From positions 200,915-264,914 of the forward strand of contig JABMLH010000005.1 in NCBI GenBank assembly GCA_013205085.1: a stretch of 64,000 nucleotides of DNA, in the 5' to 3' direction. Below the pieces are notes generated by a model, which searched no databases, was not told the DNA's origin, and saw only the letters and a list, made by a program, of their open reading frames with translations. The position numbers and the translations under genes were made by a program. Source of the DNA: Microbacteriaceae bacterium VKM Ac-2854 (GTDB lineage: Bacteria; Actinomycetota; Actinomycetes; Actinomycetales; Microbacteriaceae). This document shows positions 1 to 12,622 of the stretch, piece after piece. Position 1 is the stretch's first letter; each line of letters opens with the position of its first letter.

Positions 1-667
1 CGATCAGCAGCGAGTCGACCCGCGGCAGCAGGTGATCGATCACGCCGAGCTTGTCGGAGACCTTGGAGCCGCCCAGGACGACCGCGTACGGACGCTCCGG
101 CGACTCGGTGAGCTTGTCCAGCACCTCGAGTTCGGCGGCGATCAGCGTGCCGGCGGCGCTCGGCAGCAGCTTCGCCAGTTCGTACACGCTGGCCTGCTTG
201 CGGTGCACCACGCCGAAACCATCCGAGACGAAGGCGTCGCCGAACGCGGCGAGCTGCGCGGCGAAGGCCTCGCGCTCCCCCGCATCCTTGCTGGTCTCGC
301 CCGGGTTGAACCGCAGGTTCTCCAGAACGACGACGTCGCCGTCGCCGAGGGCGCGCACGGCCTCCTCCGCGGAGGGGCCGACGGTGTCCGCGGCGAACGC
401 CACGGGCTTGCCGAGCAGCTCGGAGAGTCGCTGAGCGACGGGCTCCAGGCTGTACTTCGGGTTGGGCTCGCCCTCGGGGCGCCCGAGGTGGCTGATGACC
501 ACGACTCGGGCGCCCGCGTTGACGAGCTCGTTGAGGGTGGGCAGCGACGCGCGCACGCGGCCGTCGTCCGTGATCTGGCCGTCCTTCAGGGGGACGTTCA
601 GGTCACAGCGGACGACGATGGCCTTGCCGGCGAGTGAACCCAGTGAGTCGAGAGTGCGAAGCGTCAC
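1..667 (-). CDS. pgk: phosphoglycerate kinase, C-terminus cut by window edge
   Basis: Glycolytic enzyme that transfers phosphate from 1,3-bisphosphoglycerate to ADP. Reading from the GTG at 667, the protein starts VTLRTLDSLGSLAGK and then shows the family's N-terminal signatures: VVRCDLNVPL, the substrate-binding ISHLGRP stretch, VVLENLRF and VVLGGSKVSDKL. About 222 of the usual roughly 400 residues are present, so only the N-terminal domain and the beginning of the C-terminal domain lie in the window. The start is 12 bases after the stop of gap on the same strand, so the two are very probably co-transcribed, the usual actinobacterial gap-pgk order. The GTG start is chosen from the alignment of the N-terminus and the gap spacing. 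Confidence 0.97.
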   Translation of the reverse strand, partial: MTLRTLDSLGSLAGKAIVVRCDLNVPLKDGQITDDGRVRASLPTLNELVNAGARVVVISHLGRPEGEPNPKYSLEPVAQRLSELLGKPVAFAADTVGPSAEEAVRALGDGDVVVLENLRFNPGETSKDAGEREAFAAQLAAFGDAFVSDGFGVVHRKQASVYELAKLLPSAAGTLIAAELEVLDKLTESPERPYAVVLGGSKVSDKLGVIDHLLPRVDSLLI

Positions 668-679
668 TGCCTGTCCCGG

Positions 680-1699
<1,020 letters not shown>

Positions 1700-1760
1700 T
1701 TAGGGAAGGGGCACGCCGTAGTTGGTGCCAATGGAGGGTTGGAACGAACGAGGGAAGTGC

Positions 1761-1780
1761 CCCGGGCCGTGAAGCCCGGG
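1761..1780. terminator. hairpin between sodA and gap
   Basis: CCCGGGC and GCCCGGG form a perfect 7-base stem with a 6-base loop, placed just after the sodA stop. There is no T-run, so this may be an attenuating or mRNA-stabilising hairpin rather than a classical terminator. Confidence 0.45.
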
Positions 1781-1792
1781 ACACCGACATCG

Positions 1793-2419
1793 TTACGACA
1801 GTAGCAGCAGCCCCGAGGTCTTCTCGCGGGCCTTCTCGAAGCGCGCGGAGACGTCCGCCCAGTTCGTGATGTTCCAGAAAGCCTTGACGTAGTCGGCCTT
1901 CACGTTCACGTAATCGAGGTAGAAGGCGTGCTCCCACATGTCCAGCAGCAGCAGCGGAACGGTGGCCGCCGCGAGGTTGCCCTGGTGGTCGTAGAGCTGC
2001 TCGATGATGAGCTTCTCGCCGAGCGAGTCCCAGGCCAGGATCGACCAGCCGGAGCCCTGGATGCCGAGCGCCGAGGCGGTGAAGTGCGCGCGGAACTTGT
2101 CGAACGACCCGAAGTTGTCGTCGATGGCCGCAGCGAGTTCGCCGACCGGCTTGTCGCCGCCGTCGGGCGAGAGGTTGTTCCAGAACACGGTGTGGTTCAC
2201 GTGTCCGGCCAGGTTGAACGCCAGGTCCTTCTGCAGCTTGTTGACGTTCGCGAGGTTCTCGGTGTCGCGAGCCTCCTGCAGGGCGGCGATCGCGGTGTTC
2301 GCACCGGTCACGTAGGCGGCGTGGTGCTTGTCGTGGTGCAGCTCCATGATCCGCCCACTGATGTTCGGCTCGAGGGCCGAGTAGTCATAGGGAAGTTCGG
2401 CGAGCGTGTAGTCAGCCAT
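1793..2419 (-). CDS. sodA: superoxide dismutase (Mn/Fe family)
   Basis: Dismutates superoxide to oxygen and peroxide in the cytoplasm. The 208-residue protein begins [18 protein letters not shown]. Histidine 28 in the ELHHDKHH segment is the first metal ligand, and the C-terminal [11 protein letters not shown] segment carries the aspartate and histidine ligands. The [10 protein letters not shown] segment of the Mn/Fe family is present. The ATG at 2419 was chosen over an in-frame upstream start because AGGAG lies just before it and the N-terminus matches the family. It sits between whiA and gap on the same strand. Mn versus Fe use cannot be settled by eye. Confidence 0.96.
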   Translation of the reverse strand: MADYTLAELPYDYSALEPNISGRIMELHHDKHHAAYVTGANTAIAALQEARDTENLANVNKLQKDLAFNLAGHVNHTVFWNNLSPDGGDKPVGELAAAIDDNFGSFDKFRAHFTASALGIQGSGWSILAWDSLGEKLIIEQLYDHQGNLAAATVPLLLLDMWEHAFYLDYVNVKADYVKAFWNITNWADVSARFEKAREKTSGLLLLS

Positions 2420-2584
2420 TGAGTGATCTCCTCTGTTGTTCCCGATCGACTGACGCACCCGGAAAAGCACGTATCGACCGGCTCTGAGCGACTTCCCTAG
2501 TCTAGTGAAGCCACCCCGATGCGTACGGCGCGTATCCGCTTCCCATCCGGTGAACGCTCAGGGAACCCCGCGGGGTTGCGTTGA

Positions 2585-2634
2585 TTGAGCCTGCCGAAAT
2601 CACGACTGCACGCGGATGGTTTCGGCAGGCTCAA
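2585..2634. repeat. intergenic inverted repeat, TTGAGCCTGCCGAAA family
   Basis: Perfect 15-base arms (TTGAGCCTGCCGAAA at 2585-2599 and its complement at 2620-2634) around a 20-base loop. It lies immediately after the stop of whiA and before sodA on the minus strand. The same arm recurs at 61951-62132, so this is a dispersed repeat. The hairpin may also help terminate whiA transcription. Confidence 0.85.
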
Positions 2635-2646
2635 CCAACGTGTGGA

Positions 2647-3627
2647 TCAGAGGTCGCGCAGCTCCGCGGGGAGGTTGGCGTCGGTGCCGGGGAGGCCGAG
2701 GTCGGTGGCGCGCTTGTCGGCCATCGCCAGAAGGCGGCGGATGCGGCCGGCGACGGCGTCCTTGGTCATCGGCGGGTCGGCGTGGTGGCCGAGCTCGTCC
2801 AGGCTCGCGTCGCGGTGGGCGAGCCGCAGGGTGCCGGCGTACTTGAGGTGATCGGGGATGTCCTCGCCGAGGATCTCCATCGCACGCTCGACGCGGGCGC
2901 AGGCGGCGACGGCGGCCTGGGCGGAGCGGCGCAGGTTCGCGTCGTCGAAGTTGACCAGCCGGTTCGCGGTGGCGCGCACCTCGCGACGCTGGCGCAACTC
3001 CTCCCAGCTGGCCACGGTCGCGGTCGCGCCCATGATCGTCAGCATCGCGGAGATGCTCTCGCCGTCGCGGATGACCACCCGGTGCACCCCGCGCACCTCG
3101 CGGGACTTCGCCTGGATGCCCAGCCGGCCGGCGGCACCGACGATCGCCATCGCCGCCTCGTTGCCGGGGCAGGCGATCTCGAGCGCGGCCGAACGGCCCG
3201 GATCCGTCAGGGTCCCCTGCGCGAGGAAGGCGCCGCGCCAGATCGCGGCGAGCTCGTCGCGCGAGCCCGTGGTCAGCCGGTTCGGCAGGCCGCGGACGGG
3301 GCGGCCGCGCTGGTCGAGCAGTCCGGTCTGCCTGGCCAGGGTCTCGCCGCCCTCGACGACCCGGACGAGCCAACTCGTCGAGCGTCGCGTGCCGCCCGCC
3401 GAGACGACGCTGCCCTCGCTGCGCACGCCGTACAACTCGGCGAGGTCGCGGCGCACGCGGGTGGCGAGCGGAGCGGAATCGAGTTCGCACTCGACCGCGA
3501 GCCGGTTCGAGATGATGTGCAGGCCGCCGGAGAAGCGCAGGATCGTCGCCAGTTCGGCAGCGCGGACGGTGTTCTTACGCGAGACGATCGCGATCAGTTC
3601 GCCCTTGACGTCGGCGGTGAGGGCCAC
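2647..3627 (-). CDS. whiA: WhiA-type DNA-binding regulator
   Basis: WhiA is a regulator of sporulation and cell division in actinobacteria, built from an N-terminal LAGLIDADG-like (homing-endonuclease-derived) fold and a C-terminal helix-turn-helix. The 326-residue product begins [15 protein letters not shown] and contains the conserved [22 protein letters not shown] and [10 protein letters not shown] segments. The C-terminal helices around [19 protein letters not shown] and [15 protein letters not shown] match the family. The GTG at 3627 follows AAGGAA. It begins 39 bases after rapZ with no yvcK gene between them, although yvcK usually separates these genes in other actinobacteria. Confidence 0.95.
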   Translation of the reverse strand: MALTADVKGELIAIVSRKNTVRAAELATILRFSGGLHIISNRLAVECELDSAPLATRVRRDLAELYGVRSEGSVVSAGGTRRSTSWLVRVVEGGETLARQTGLLDQRGRPVRGLPNRLTTGSRDELAAIWRGAFLAQGTLTDPGRSAALEIACPGNEAAMAIVGAAGRLGIQAKSREVRGVHRVVIRDGESISAMLTIMGATATVASWEELRQRREVRATANRLVNFDDANLRRSAQAAVAACARVERAMEILGEDIPDHLKYAGTLRLAHRDASLDELGHHADPPMTKDAVAGRIRRLLAMADKRATDLGLPGTDANLPAELRDL

Positions 3628-3666
3628 GGAGGTTCCTTACTTCGGGTGCGCCGTCAGGCGCCGGAT

Positions 3667-4542
3667 TCATTCTCGGCCCAGGTCGCGATGCTTCACACTG
3701 ACGGCGACACCGGGCAGGCTGTTCAGTTGCTCGGCGAGCCGACCCGCCATGGCGACCGAGCGGTGCTTGCCGCCCGTGCAACCGACGGCGATGGTCGCGT
3801 GGCGCTTGTTCTCGCGCTGGTAACCCTCGAGCACCGGACGCAGCGCACGCGAGTACGCGTCGATGAACTCCTCGGCGCCGTTCTGAGCCAGAACGTATTC
3901 TTTCACCTCTTCGTCGAGGCCGGTGTGCGCGCGCAACTCGGGGATCCAGTACGGATTCGGCAGGAACCGGGCGTCGGCCACCAGATCGGCGTCGGCCGGC
4001 AGCCCGTACTTGAACCCGAAACTCATCACCGTCACCTGGAGTCCGGCGCGCCCGATCTCGGCGAAACGCTCGGTGATGGCGGTTGCCAGCTGGTGGATGT
4101 TGAGGTCGGAGGTGTCGATGACGATATCGGCGGACTCGCGCAGCTGCGCCAGTCGCGAGCGCTCCGCCGAGATGCCGTCGAGCAGGGTGCCGCGCCCCTG
4201 CAGCGGATGCGGTCGACGCACCTGCTCGAACCGGCGCACCAGCGCCGCATCGGTCGCCTCCAGGAAGACGACGCGCAGGTCGGTGCCCTGACGCATCTCG
4301 CTGACGATGTCGCCGAGATCGGCGAAGAAGTCGCGCCCGCGGATGTCGACCACAGCCGCGATCCTGGGCAGCGTCGTGCCCGCACGCTGGGCGAGGTCCA
4401 CCAGCGGCCGCAGCATCTGCGGCGGCAGGTTGTCGACGACGTACCAGCCGAGGTCCTCGAGCGCGTTCGCCACCGTGGACCGACCGGCGCCCGACATCCC
4501 GGTCACGATGAGCACGTCCTGCTGCTCGGTCTCCGTCGTCAT
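3667..4542 (-). CDS. rapZ: RapZ/YvcJ-family nucleotide-binding protein
   Basis: P-loop protein of the RapZ (YvcJ) family. In Escherichia coli RapZ is the adaptor that brings RNase E to the GlmZ small RNA; the role in actinobacteria is less clear. The 291-residue product has the Walker A motif GMSGAGRS at residues 15-22, DNLPPQML after it, and the C-terminal domain with FGFKYGLP and [19 protein letters not shown]. The ATG at 4542 is preceded by GGAG at a suitable distance. That start overlaps the stop of a six-codon mini-ORF as ATGA, and a second such mini-ORF lies just upstream. It lies between uvrC and whiA on the same strand. Confidence 0.94.
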   Translation of the reverse strand: MTTETEQQDVLIVTGMSGAGRSTVANALEDLGWYVVDNLPPQMLRPLVDLAQRAGTTLPRIAAVVDIRGRDFFADLGDIVSEMRQGTDLRVVFLEATDAALVRRFEQVRRPHPLQGRGTLLDGISAERSRLAQLRESADIVIDTSDLNIHQLATAITERFAEIGRAGLQVTVMSFGFKYGLPADADLVADARFLPNPYWIPELRAHTGLDEEVKEYVLAQNGAEEFIDAYSRALRPVLEGYQRENKRHATIAVGCTGGKHRSVAMAGRLAEQLNSLPGVAVSVKHRDLGRE

Positions 4543-4576
4543 GAGGTCTCCGTCGTCATGCGGTGGCTGTCGTCAT
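4539..4576 (-). promoter_or_regulatory. two overlapping six-codon mini-ORFs leading into rapZ
   Basis: On the minus strand ATG codons occur at 4576, 4559 and 4542, spaced exactly 17 bases. The first reads MTTATA then TGA, the second MTTETS then TGA, and each TGA overlaps the next ATG as ATGA. The third ATG is rapZ, which itself begins MTTET. This could be a translational relay or simply the trace of a tandem duplication of the start region. Confidence 0.55.
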
Positions 4577-4660
4577 GAAGTGGCTGTTCCTTCGTATCCC
4601 GGGGATGTCGAACGAGGGTGAGTGTCCAGCCTATCGGCGCGGACCACCCGGAGGGCGCGG

Positions 4661-6544
4661 TCAGCGCGCCAGGAACTCGTGGATCGACGCCGCGAGCGTC
4701 GGACCGATGCCCTTCACCTCGGTGATCTCCTCCTGCGTCGCCGAGCGCAGCCGCGCCACGGATCCGAAGTGCTTCAGCAGATCCTTCACCCGGTTCGGAC
4801 CGAGTCCCGGGATCTCCCCGAGCTGCGAGCCGAGGTCGCGCTTGCGACGCTGCCGCTGGTGCGTGATGGCGAAGCGGTGCGCCTCGTCGCGGATGCGCTG
4901 GAACAGGAAGAGTGCGTCGCTGTTGCGCGGCAGGATCACCGGGAAGTCGGAGTCGGGCAACCAGATCTCCTCCAGCCGCTTGGCGATGCCGCAGAGCGTG
5001 ATCCCGGTGACTCCCGACTCGTCCAGCGCGCGCTGTGCTGCGGCGACCTGCGGCTGGCCGCCGTCGACGATCAGCAGGTTCGGCGGATACGCGAACTTCT
5101 TGCGCTTCGCCTGCACGATGTCGCCCGCGCTCGCGCTCGGATCCGGGGTCGGCTCCTCCTCCGGCTCCTTCAGGTAGGCGAGCCGGCGACTGAGCACCTG
5201 GTAGAGCGAGTCGGTGTCGTCCGTCGACTCGGCGATCGTGAAGCGCCGGTACTGGTCCTTCCGGACGAGGCCGTCCTCGAAGACCACCATCGACGCGACG
5301 ATGTTCGTGCCGCTCAGGTGCGAGACGTCGTAGCACTCCATCCGCAGCGGCGCCTCGGCCATGCCGAGGGCGTCGCGGATGTCCTCCAACGCCTGGGTGC
5401 GCGCGGTGAAGTCGGCGGAGCGACGGGTCTTGTAGAGCATCAGGGCCTGCTTGGCGTTCTGAGTCGCGGTCTCGAGCAGCGCGGCCTTGTCGCCGCGCTG
5501 AGCCGCGCGAAGCGCCACCTTCGAGCCGCGGATCTCGCCGAGCCAGGTCTCGAGAGCCTCGGTGTCGTCCGGCAGCTCAGGCACCACGATCTCGCGCGGC
5601 GGGATGTCGCCGCCCTCGTAGGCGGCCTGCAGCGCCATGTCGACCAGCTCGGGCGTGGACATGTCGAGCTCCTTGTCGACCACCCAGCCGCGCTCACCGC
5701 GGATACGTCCGCCGCGGACCCGGAACTGCTGCACCGCCGCGGCGAGTTCGTCGTGCACGATCGCGTAGAGGTCGACGTCGACGTTGTCCTTCAGCACCAC
5801 GGCGCTCTTGGCCAGCACCGCGTCGAGCGCGGCGGCCTGGTCGCGCAGCTTCGCGGCCTGCTCGTAGTCGAAGTCGGCGGCGGCGACGCGCATCGCCTTC
5901 TCGATCTCGCCGATCATCCGCCGGTCGTAGCTGCCCATGAACGCGACGAAGCGGTCCACCATCCGGCGGTGGTCCTCGAAGGAGATCTTCTGCGAGCAGG
6001 GCCCGCCGCAGCGGCCGATCTGGCTGGCGAAGCAGGGTTTGCCGCTCTGCATGGCGCGCTTGTAGTTGGCGTCGTTGCAGGTGCGGATCGGGATCGCTTT
6101 GACCATCAGGTCGATCGACTCGTGGATCGCCCAGATCTTCGGATACGGGCCGAAGTAGCGGGCGCCTCGGATCTTGGTGTTGCGCGTGACCATCACCCGC
6201 GGCGCCTCGTCGCCGAGGGTCACCGCCATGTACGGGTAGGACTTGTCGTCGCGGAACTTGACGTTGAAGGGCGGGTCGAACTCGTTGATCCAGGTGAACT
6301 CGAGCTGCAGCGCCTCGACGTCGGTGCCGACGACGGTCCACTCCACGCTCGCGGCGGAGGTGACCATCCGCCGGGTGCGCTCGTGCAGGCTCGGCAGCGG
6401 CTGGAAGTAGTTGCTCAGCCGCTGCCGGAGGTTCTTCGCTTTGCCCACGTAGAGCACCCGGCGGTGCTCGTCACGGAATCGGTACACCCCCGGCTGGGTC
6501 GGGATCTCGCCCGGCTTGGGCCGGTAATCGACGGTGTTGCTCAC
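4661..6544 (-). CDS. uvrC: UvrABC excinuclease subunit C
   Basis: Makes both incisions in nucleotide excision repair after UvrA/UvrB mark the lesion. The 627-residue product starts [20 protein letters not shown]. The N-terminal GIY-YIG nuclease domain is seen as [20 protein letters not shown], followed by the UVR motif region around [15 protein letters not shown]. The RNase H-like C-terminal nuclease begins near [19 protein letters not shown] and contains [11 protein letters not shown]. Tandem helix-hairpin-helix motifs ([34 protein letters not shown]) close the protein. The GTG start at 6544 is two bases after the uvrA stop, implying translational coupling. Confidence 0.97.
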   Translation of the reverse strand: MSNTVDYRPKPGEIPTQPGVYRFRDEHRRVLYVGKAKNLRQRLSNYFQPLPSLHERTRRMVTSAASVEWTVVGTDVEALQLEFTWINEFDPPFNVKFRDDKSYPYMAVTLGDEAPRVMVTRNTKIRGARYFGPYPKIWAIHESIDLMVKAIPIRTCNDANYKRAMQSGKPCFASQIGRCGGPCSQKISFEDHRRMVDRFVAFMGSYDRRMIGEIEKAMRVAAADFDYEQAAKLRDQAAALDAVLAKSAVVLKDNVDVDLYAIVHDELAAAVQQFRVRGGRIRGERGWVVDKELDMSTPELVDMALQAAYEGGDIPPREIVVPELPDDTEALETWLGEIRGSKVALRAAQRGDKAALLETATQNAKQALMLYKTRRSADFTARTQALEDIRDALGMAEAPLRMECYDVSHLSGTNIVASMVVFEDGLVRKDQYRRFTIAESTDDTDSLYQVLSRRLAYLKEPEEEPTPDPSASAGDIVQAKRKKFAYPPNLLIVDGGQPQVAAAQRALDESGVTGITLCGIAKRLEEIWLPDSDFPVILPRNSDALFLFQRIRDEAHRFAITHQRQRRKRDLGSQLGEIPGLGPNRVKDLLKHFGSVARLRSATQEEITEVKGIGPTLAASIHEFLAR

Positions 6545-6546
6545 GG

Positions 6547-9528
<2,982 letters not shown>

Positions 9529-9709
9529 CGCTTCCTTAGCTTCACGTCGTGTGCTGTCACGTTGGAGTTCCGTAGATGTATTCGAGGTCGGCACCCGGGA
9601 AGTGTACGCGCCAGCACCGACATCGAAGACATCGTTCGCTGCGCGCTGATCGGGGCGTCGCCGACTTGACGCGCGGTCGTCGGCGCCGACCACCCCTCCG
9701 CCGACGGCG

Positions 9710-11776
9710 TCATCCGAGGTGGCCCGCCTTCTCCATCTGACGCAGCTCGCGCTTGAGTTCGGAGACCTCGTCGCGCAGCCGCGCCGCGAGCTCGAACTTC
9801 AGCTCCCCCGCCGCCTGCAGCATCTGATCGTTCAGGTCGCCGATGATCGACTCGAGGTCGTTGGCGCCGTTCGCCGCCAGGCCCTCGCGGCGCAGGTTCG
9901 GCGTCGGGCTCTTCTTCTTGGCGTTGCGGCCGGCCAACAGCTCGGCGGTGTCCGCGCCCTCTCGCGCGAGCATCGCCGTGATGTCGCCGATCTTCTTGCG
10001 CAGCGGCTGCGGGTCGATGCCGCGTTCCAGGTTGTACGCCACCTGCTTCTCCCGGCGCCGATCCGTCTCCTCGATGGCGAGCTTCATCGAATCCGTCATC
10101 CGGTCGGCGTACATGTGCACCTCGCCCGAGACGTTGCGCGCCGCGCGACCGATGGTCTGGATGAGCGAGGTGGAGGAGCGCAGGAAGCCCTCCTTGTCGG
10201 CGTCGAGGATCGCGACCAGCGAGACCTCGGGCAGGTCGAGGCCCTCGCGGAGCAGGTTGATGCCGACCAGCACGTCGTAGACGCCGGCGCGCAATTCGCT
10301 GAGCAGCTCGACGCGGCGCAGGGTGTCGACGTCGGAGTGCAGATAGCGCACGCGAACGCCCGCCTCGGTGAGGAAGTCGGTGAGTTCTTCGGCCATCCGC
10401 TTGGTCAGCGTGGTGACCAGGATCCGCTCGTCCTTCTTCGTGCGGATCGTGATCTCTTCGAGCAGGTCATCGATCTGGCCCTTGGTCGGCTTGACCACGA
10501 TCTCGGGGTCGACCAGTCCGGTGGGGCGGATGATCTGCTCGACGATGCCGTCGGCGATGCCCATCTCGTAGCGGCCGGGAGTCGCCGAGAGGTACACGGT
10601 CTGGCCGACGCGGCCCTTGAACTCCTCCCACTTCAGTGGGCGGTTGTCCATGGCGCTGGGCAGGCGGAAGCCGTGCTCCACCAAAGTGCGCTTGCGCGAC
10701 GCGTCGCCCTCGAACATCGCGCCGATCTGCGGCACGGTGACGTGCGACTCGTCGATCACGACGAGGAAGTCGTCGGGGAAGTAGTCGAGCAGGCAGTGAG
10801 GCGCCTCGCCGGGCTCGCGGCCGTCGACGTGGCGGCTGTAGTTCTCGATGCCCGAGCAGAACCCGAGCTGCTCCATCATCTCGAGGTCGAAGCTGGTGCG
10901 CATCCGCAGCCGTTGCGCCTCCAGGAGTTTGCCCTGGGACTCGAGCTCCTTCAGGCGCACCTCGAGCTCCTGCTGGATGGTGCCGATGGCACGGTGCATC
11001 ACGTCGGTGCTCGCGACGTAGTGCGAGCCCGGGAAGACCGAGACCGATTCGAGCTTCTGGGCGACCTCGCCCGTGAGCGGATGCAGCGTGTACAGCGCCT
11101 CGATCTCGTCGCCGAACATCTCGATCCGGATCGCGAGCTCCTCGTACATCGGGATGATCTCGATCGTGTCGCCGCGCACGCGGAAGGTGCCGCGGGCGAA
11201 GTCGACGTCGTTGCGGTTGTACTGCATCGAGACGAACTTGCGGATCAGCCGGTCGCGGTCGATCCGCTGGCCGACCTGCAGGGCGACCATCGCCTCGAGG
11301 TACTGCTCGGGCTGGCCGAGGCCGTAGATGCAGGAGACGGTGGAGACGACGATGACGTCGCGCCGGCTGAGCAGCGAGTTCGTGGTGGAGTGCCGCAACC
11401 GCTCGACCTCGGCGTTGACCGAGCTGTCCTTCTCGATGAAGGTGTCGGTCTGCGGCACGTAGGCCTCTGGCTGGTAGTAGTCGTAGTACGAGACGAAGTA
11501 CTCGACGGCGTTGTTCGGCAGCAGCTCGCGGAACTCCGTGGCCAGCTGGGCGGCGAGGGTCTTGTTGTGCGCGAGCACGAGGGTGGGCCGCTGCACGGCC
11601 TCGATCAGCCACGCCGTGGTCGCCGACTTACCGGTACCGGTGGCGCCGAGGAGCACCACGTCGGTCTCGCCCGCGTTGATGCGGGCGCTCAGCTCGGCGA
11701 TCGCCGTCGGCTGATCGCCGCTCGGCTTGTACTCACTGACGACCTCGAAGGGGTGCACGGCACGGGTGGGCTCCAT
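9710..11776 (-). CDS. uvrB: UvrABC excinuclease subunit B
   Basis: Helicase-like subunit that verifies the lesion and recruits UvrC. The 688-residue product begins [20 protein letters not shown]. It contains Walker [11 protein letters not shown], the beta-hairpin region [13 protein letters not shown], helicase motifs including VVIDESHVT and the QTIGRAARN motif VI. The C-terminal UVR motif is around [20 protein letters not shown]. The ATG at 11776 is seven bases after a TAGCCT box and also has GGAG upstream, so it could be leaderless or led; a GTG ten codons further upstream has neither. With uvrA and uvrC this places all three excinuclease genes in one 7-kb co-directional block. Confidence 0.96.
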   Translation of the reverse strand: MEPTRAVHPFEVVSEYKPSGDQPTAIAELSARINAGETDVVLLGATGTGKSATTAWLIEAVQRPTLVLAHNKTLAAQLATEFRELLPNNAVEYFVSYYDYYQPEAYVPQTDTFIEKDSSVNAEVERLRHSTTNSLLSRRDVIVVSTVSCIYGLGQPEQYLEAMVALQVGQRIDRDRLIRKFVSMQYNRNDVDFARGTFRVRGDTIEIIPMYEELAIRIEMFGDEIEALYTLHPLTGEVAQKLESVSVFPGSHYVASTDVMHRAIGTIQQELEVRLKELESQGKLLEAQRLRMRTSFDLEMMEQLGFCSGIENYSRHVDGREPGEAPHCLLDYFPDDFLVVIDESHVTVPQIGAMFEGDASRKRTLVEHGFRLPSAMDNRPLKWEEFKGRVGQTVYLSATPGRYEMGIADGIVEQIIRPTGLVDPEIVVKPTKGQIDDLLEEITIRTKKDERILVTTLTKRMAEELTDFLTEAGVRVRYLHSDVDTLRRVELLSELRAGVYDVLVGINLLREGLDLPEVSLVAILDADKEGFLRSSTSLIQTIGRAARNVSGEVHMYADRMTDSMKLAIEETDRRREKQVAYNLERGIDPQPLRKKIGDITAMLAREGADTAELLAGRNAKKKSPTPNLRREGLAANGANDLESIIGDLNDQMLQAAGELKFELAARLRDEVSELKRELRQMEKAGHLG

Positions 11777-11783
11777 GGTCTCC

Positions 11784-11789
11784 AGGCTA
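11784..11789 (-). promoter_or_regulatory. -10 box TAGCCT of uvrB
   Basis: TAGCCT ends seven bases before the uvrB ATG, the spacing expected for a leaderless actinobacterial transcript. No clear -35 element was seen. Confidence 0.4.
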
Positions 11790-11833
11790 GCCGCGACCAC
11801 CGACACTGAGTGTCGGTGCGCTCGACGCGAACG

Positions 11834-12427
11834 TCAGACCAGGGTCGAGATCCGGCTCCAGAGCGCGTCGGCCTGCGCCAGGGTGTGCTCGATCGAGCCC
11901 GAGGAATCGATGACGACGTCGGCCATCGCCAGGCGCTGTTCGTCGCTCGCCTGCGACGAGACCCGATTGCGCGCCTCCGTCTCGGCCATTCCGCGCAGTT
12001 CGACCATGCGGCGGATCCGCGTCTCGGCCGGCGCGTGCACCACCACGACCTCGCGGAACTCGGCGGAACCGCGCCCTTCGGCCAGCAGCGGCACGTCGTA
12101 GATGACCACGGCATCCGGACCCGCGGCGGCGAACTGCCGTTGCGACTCCGCCACGACCGCCGGATGCGTGATGGCGTTCAGGTCCAACCGCGCGCGCTCA
12201 TCCGTGAACACGATCGCACCGAGGGCAGGCCGGTTCAGGGTTCCGTCCGCAGCGATGACCTCGGGCCCGAAGCGCTCGGCGATCGCCTGAAGGCCCGGCG
12301 TCCCGGGTTCGACCACCTCCCGCGCGATCCGATCAGCATCCACGACCACGGCCCCCCGCTCCGCCAACCGTCGCGCGACGGTCGACTTCCCCGACGCGAT
12401 TCCACCCGTGAGCCCGATCAGATACAC
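11834..12427 (-). CDS. coaE: dephospho-CoA kinase
   Basis: Last step of coenzyme A synthesis: phosphorylates the 3'-hydroxyl of dephospho-CoA. From the GTG at 12427 the 197-residue product reads (M)YLIGLTGGIASGKSTVARR, with the P-loop GGIASGKS at residues 8-15, DADRIAREVV after it, and ITHPAVV and YDVPLLAE as expected for CoaE. An in-frame GTG two codons earlier (12433) is possible. I prefer 12427 because it lies exactly seven bases after the box TAGGCT at 12435-12440, the leaderless spacing seen elsewhere in the window. A perfect 20-base palindrome covers the -35 region. It lies between rpsA and uvrB. Confidence 0.93.
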   Translation of the reverse strand: MYLIGLTGGIASGKSTVARRLAERGAVVVDADRIAREVVEPGTPGLQAIAERFGPEVIAADGTLNRPALGAIVFTDERARLDLNAITHPAVVAESQRQFAAAGPDAVVIYDVPLLAEGRGSAEFREVVVVHAPAETRIRRMVELRGMAETEARNRVSSQASDEQRLAMADVVIDSSGSIEHTLAQADALWSRISTLV

Positions 12428-12434
12428 ACGCACG

Positions 12435-12473
12435 AGCCTACCCACCCCGCACATCTCGCGAAATTTCGCGAGA
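12435..12473 (-). promoter_or_regulatory. coaE promoter with palindromic operator over the -35 region
   Basis: TAGGCT (12435-12440) is the -10 box, seven bases before the GTG. Upstream, TCTCGCGAAATTTCGCGAGA (12454-12473) is a perfect 20-base palindrome occupying the -35 position. The same palindrome core and arrangement recur upstream of the minus-strand exonuclease gene at 37415-37448. This is most simply read as a repressor site; the protein that binds it is not identified. Confidence 0.6.
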
Positions 12474-12537
12474 TTCGATGTTGCGGGCGAGATGGCACGC
12501 CGCGGCGGCGGATCTGGTCCGCAAACCGCGATCTCGA
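12454..12537. repeat. dispersed repeat with TCGCGAAATTTCGCGA palindrome, copy 1
   Basis: The palindrome and about 60 bases beyond it align without gaps to 37431-37512. The shared blocks include ATTCGRTGYTGCGG, GCCGCGGCG and GTCCGCA. Similarity is high at the palindrome and weaker but clear across the rest. Confidence 0.65.
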
Positions 12538-12560
12538 GCGCGGCCCGCGGGAACGCCGAA

Positions 12561-12615
12561 GGGCCGGCCCGACGAATCGGACCGGCCCCGCGGATGCACA
12601 CGCTCCCGAAGGAGC
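12561..12615 (-). terminator. terminator region of rpsA
   Basis: Two hairpins follow the rpsA stop: GCTCC-cgaa-GGAGC at 12602-12615 and GGGCCGG/CCGGCCC enclosing a smaller CCGA/TCGG pair at 12561-12588. No long T-run is present, as is common in GC-rich actinobacteria. Confidence 0.55.
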
Positions 12616-12622
12616 GGCGTGA

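Noticed and set aside
9529-9709. LexA/SOS box upstream of uvrA (TCGAAGACATCGTTCGC)
   Set aside because: The half-sites are one base too far apart and one arm differs from the actinobacterial consensus.
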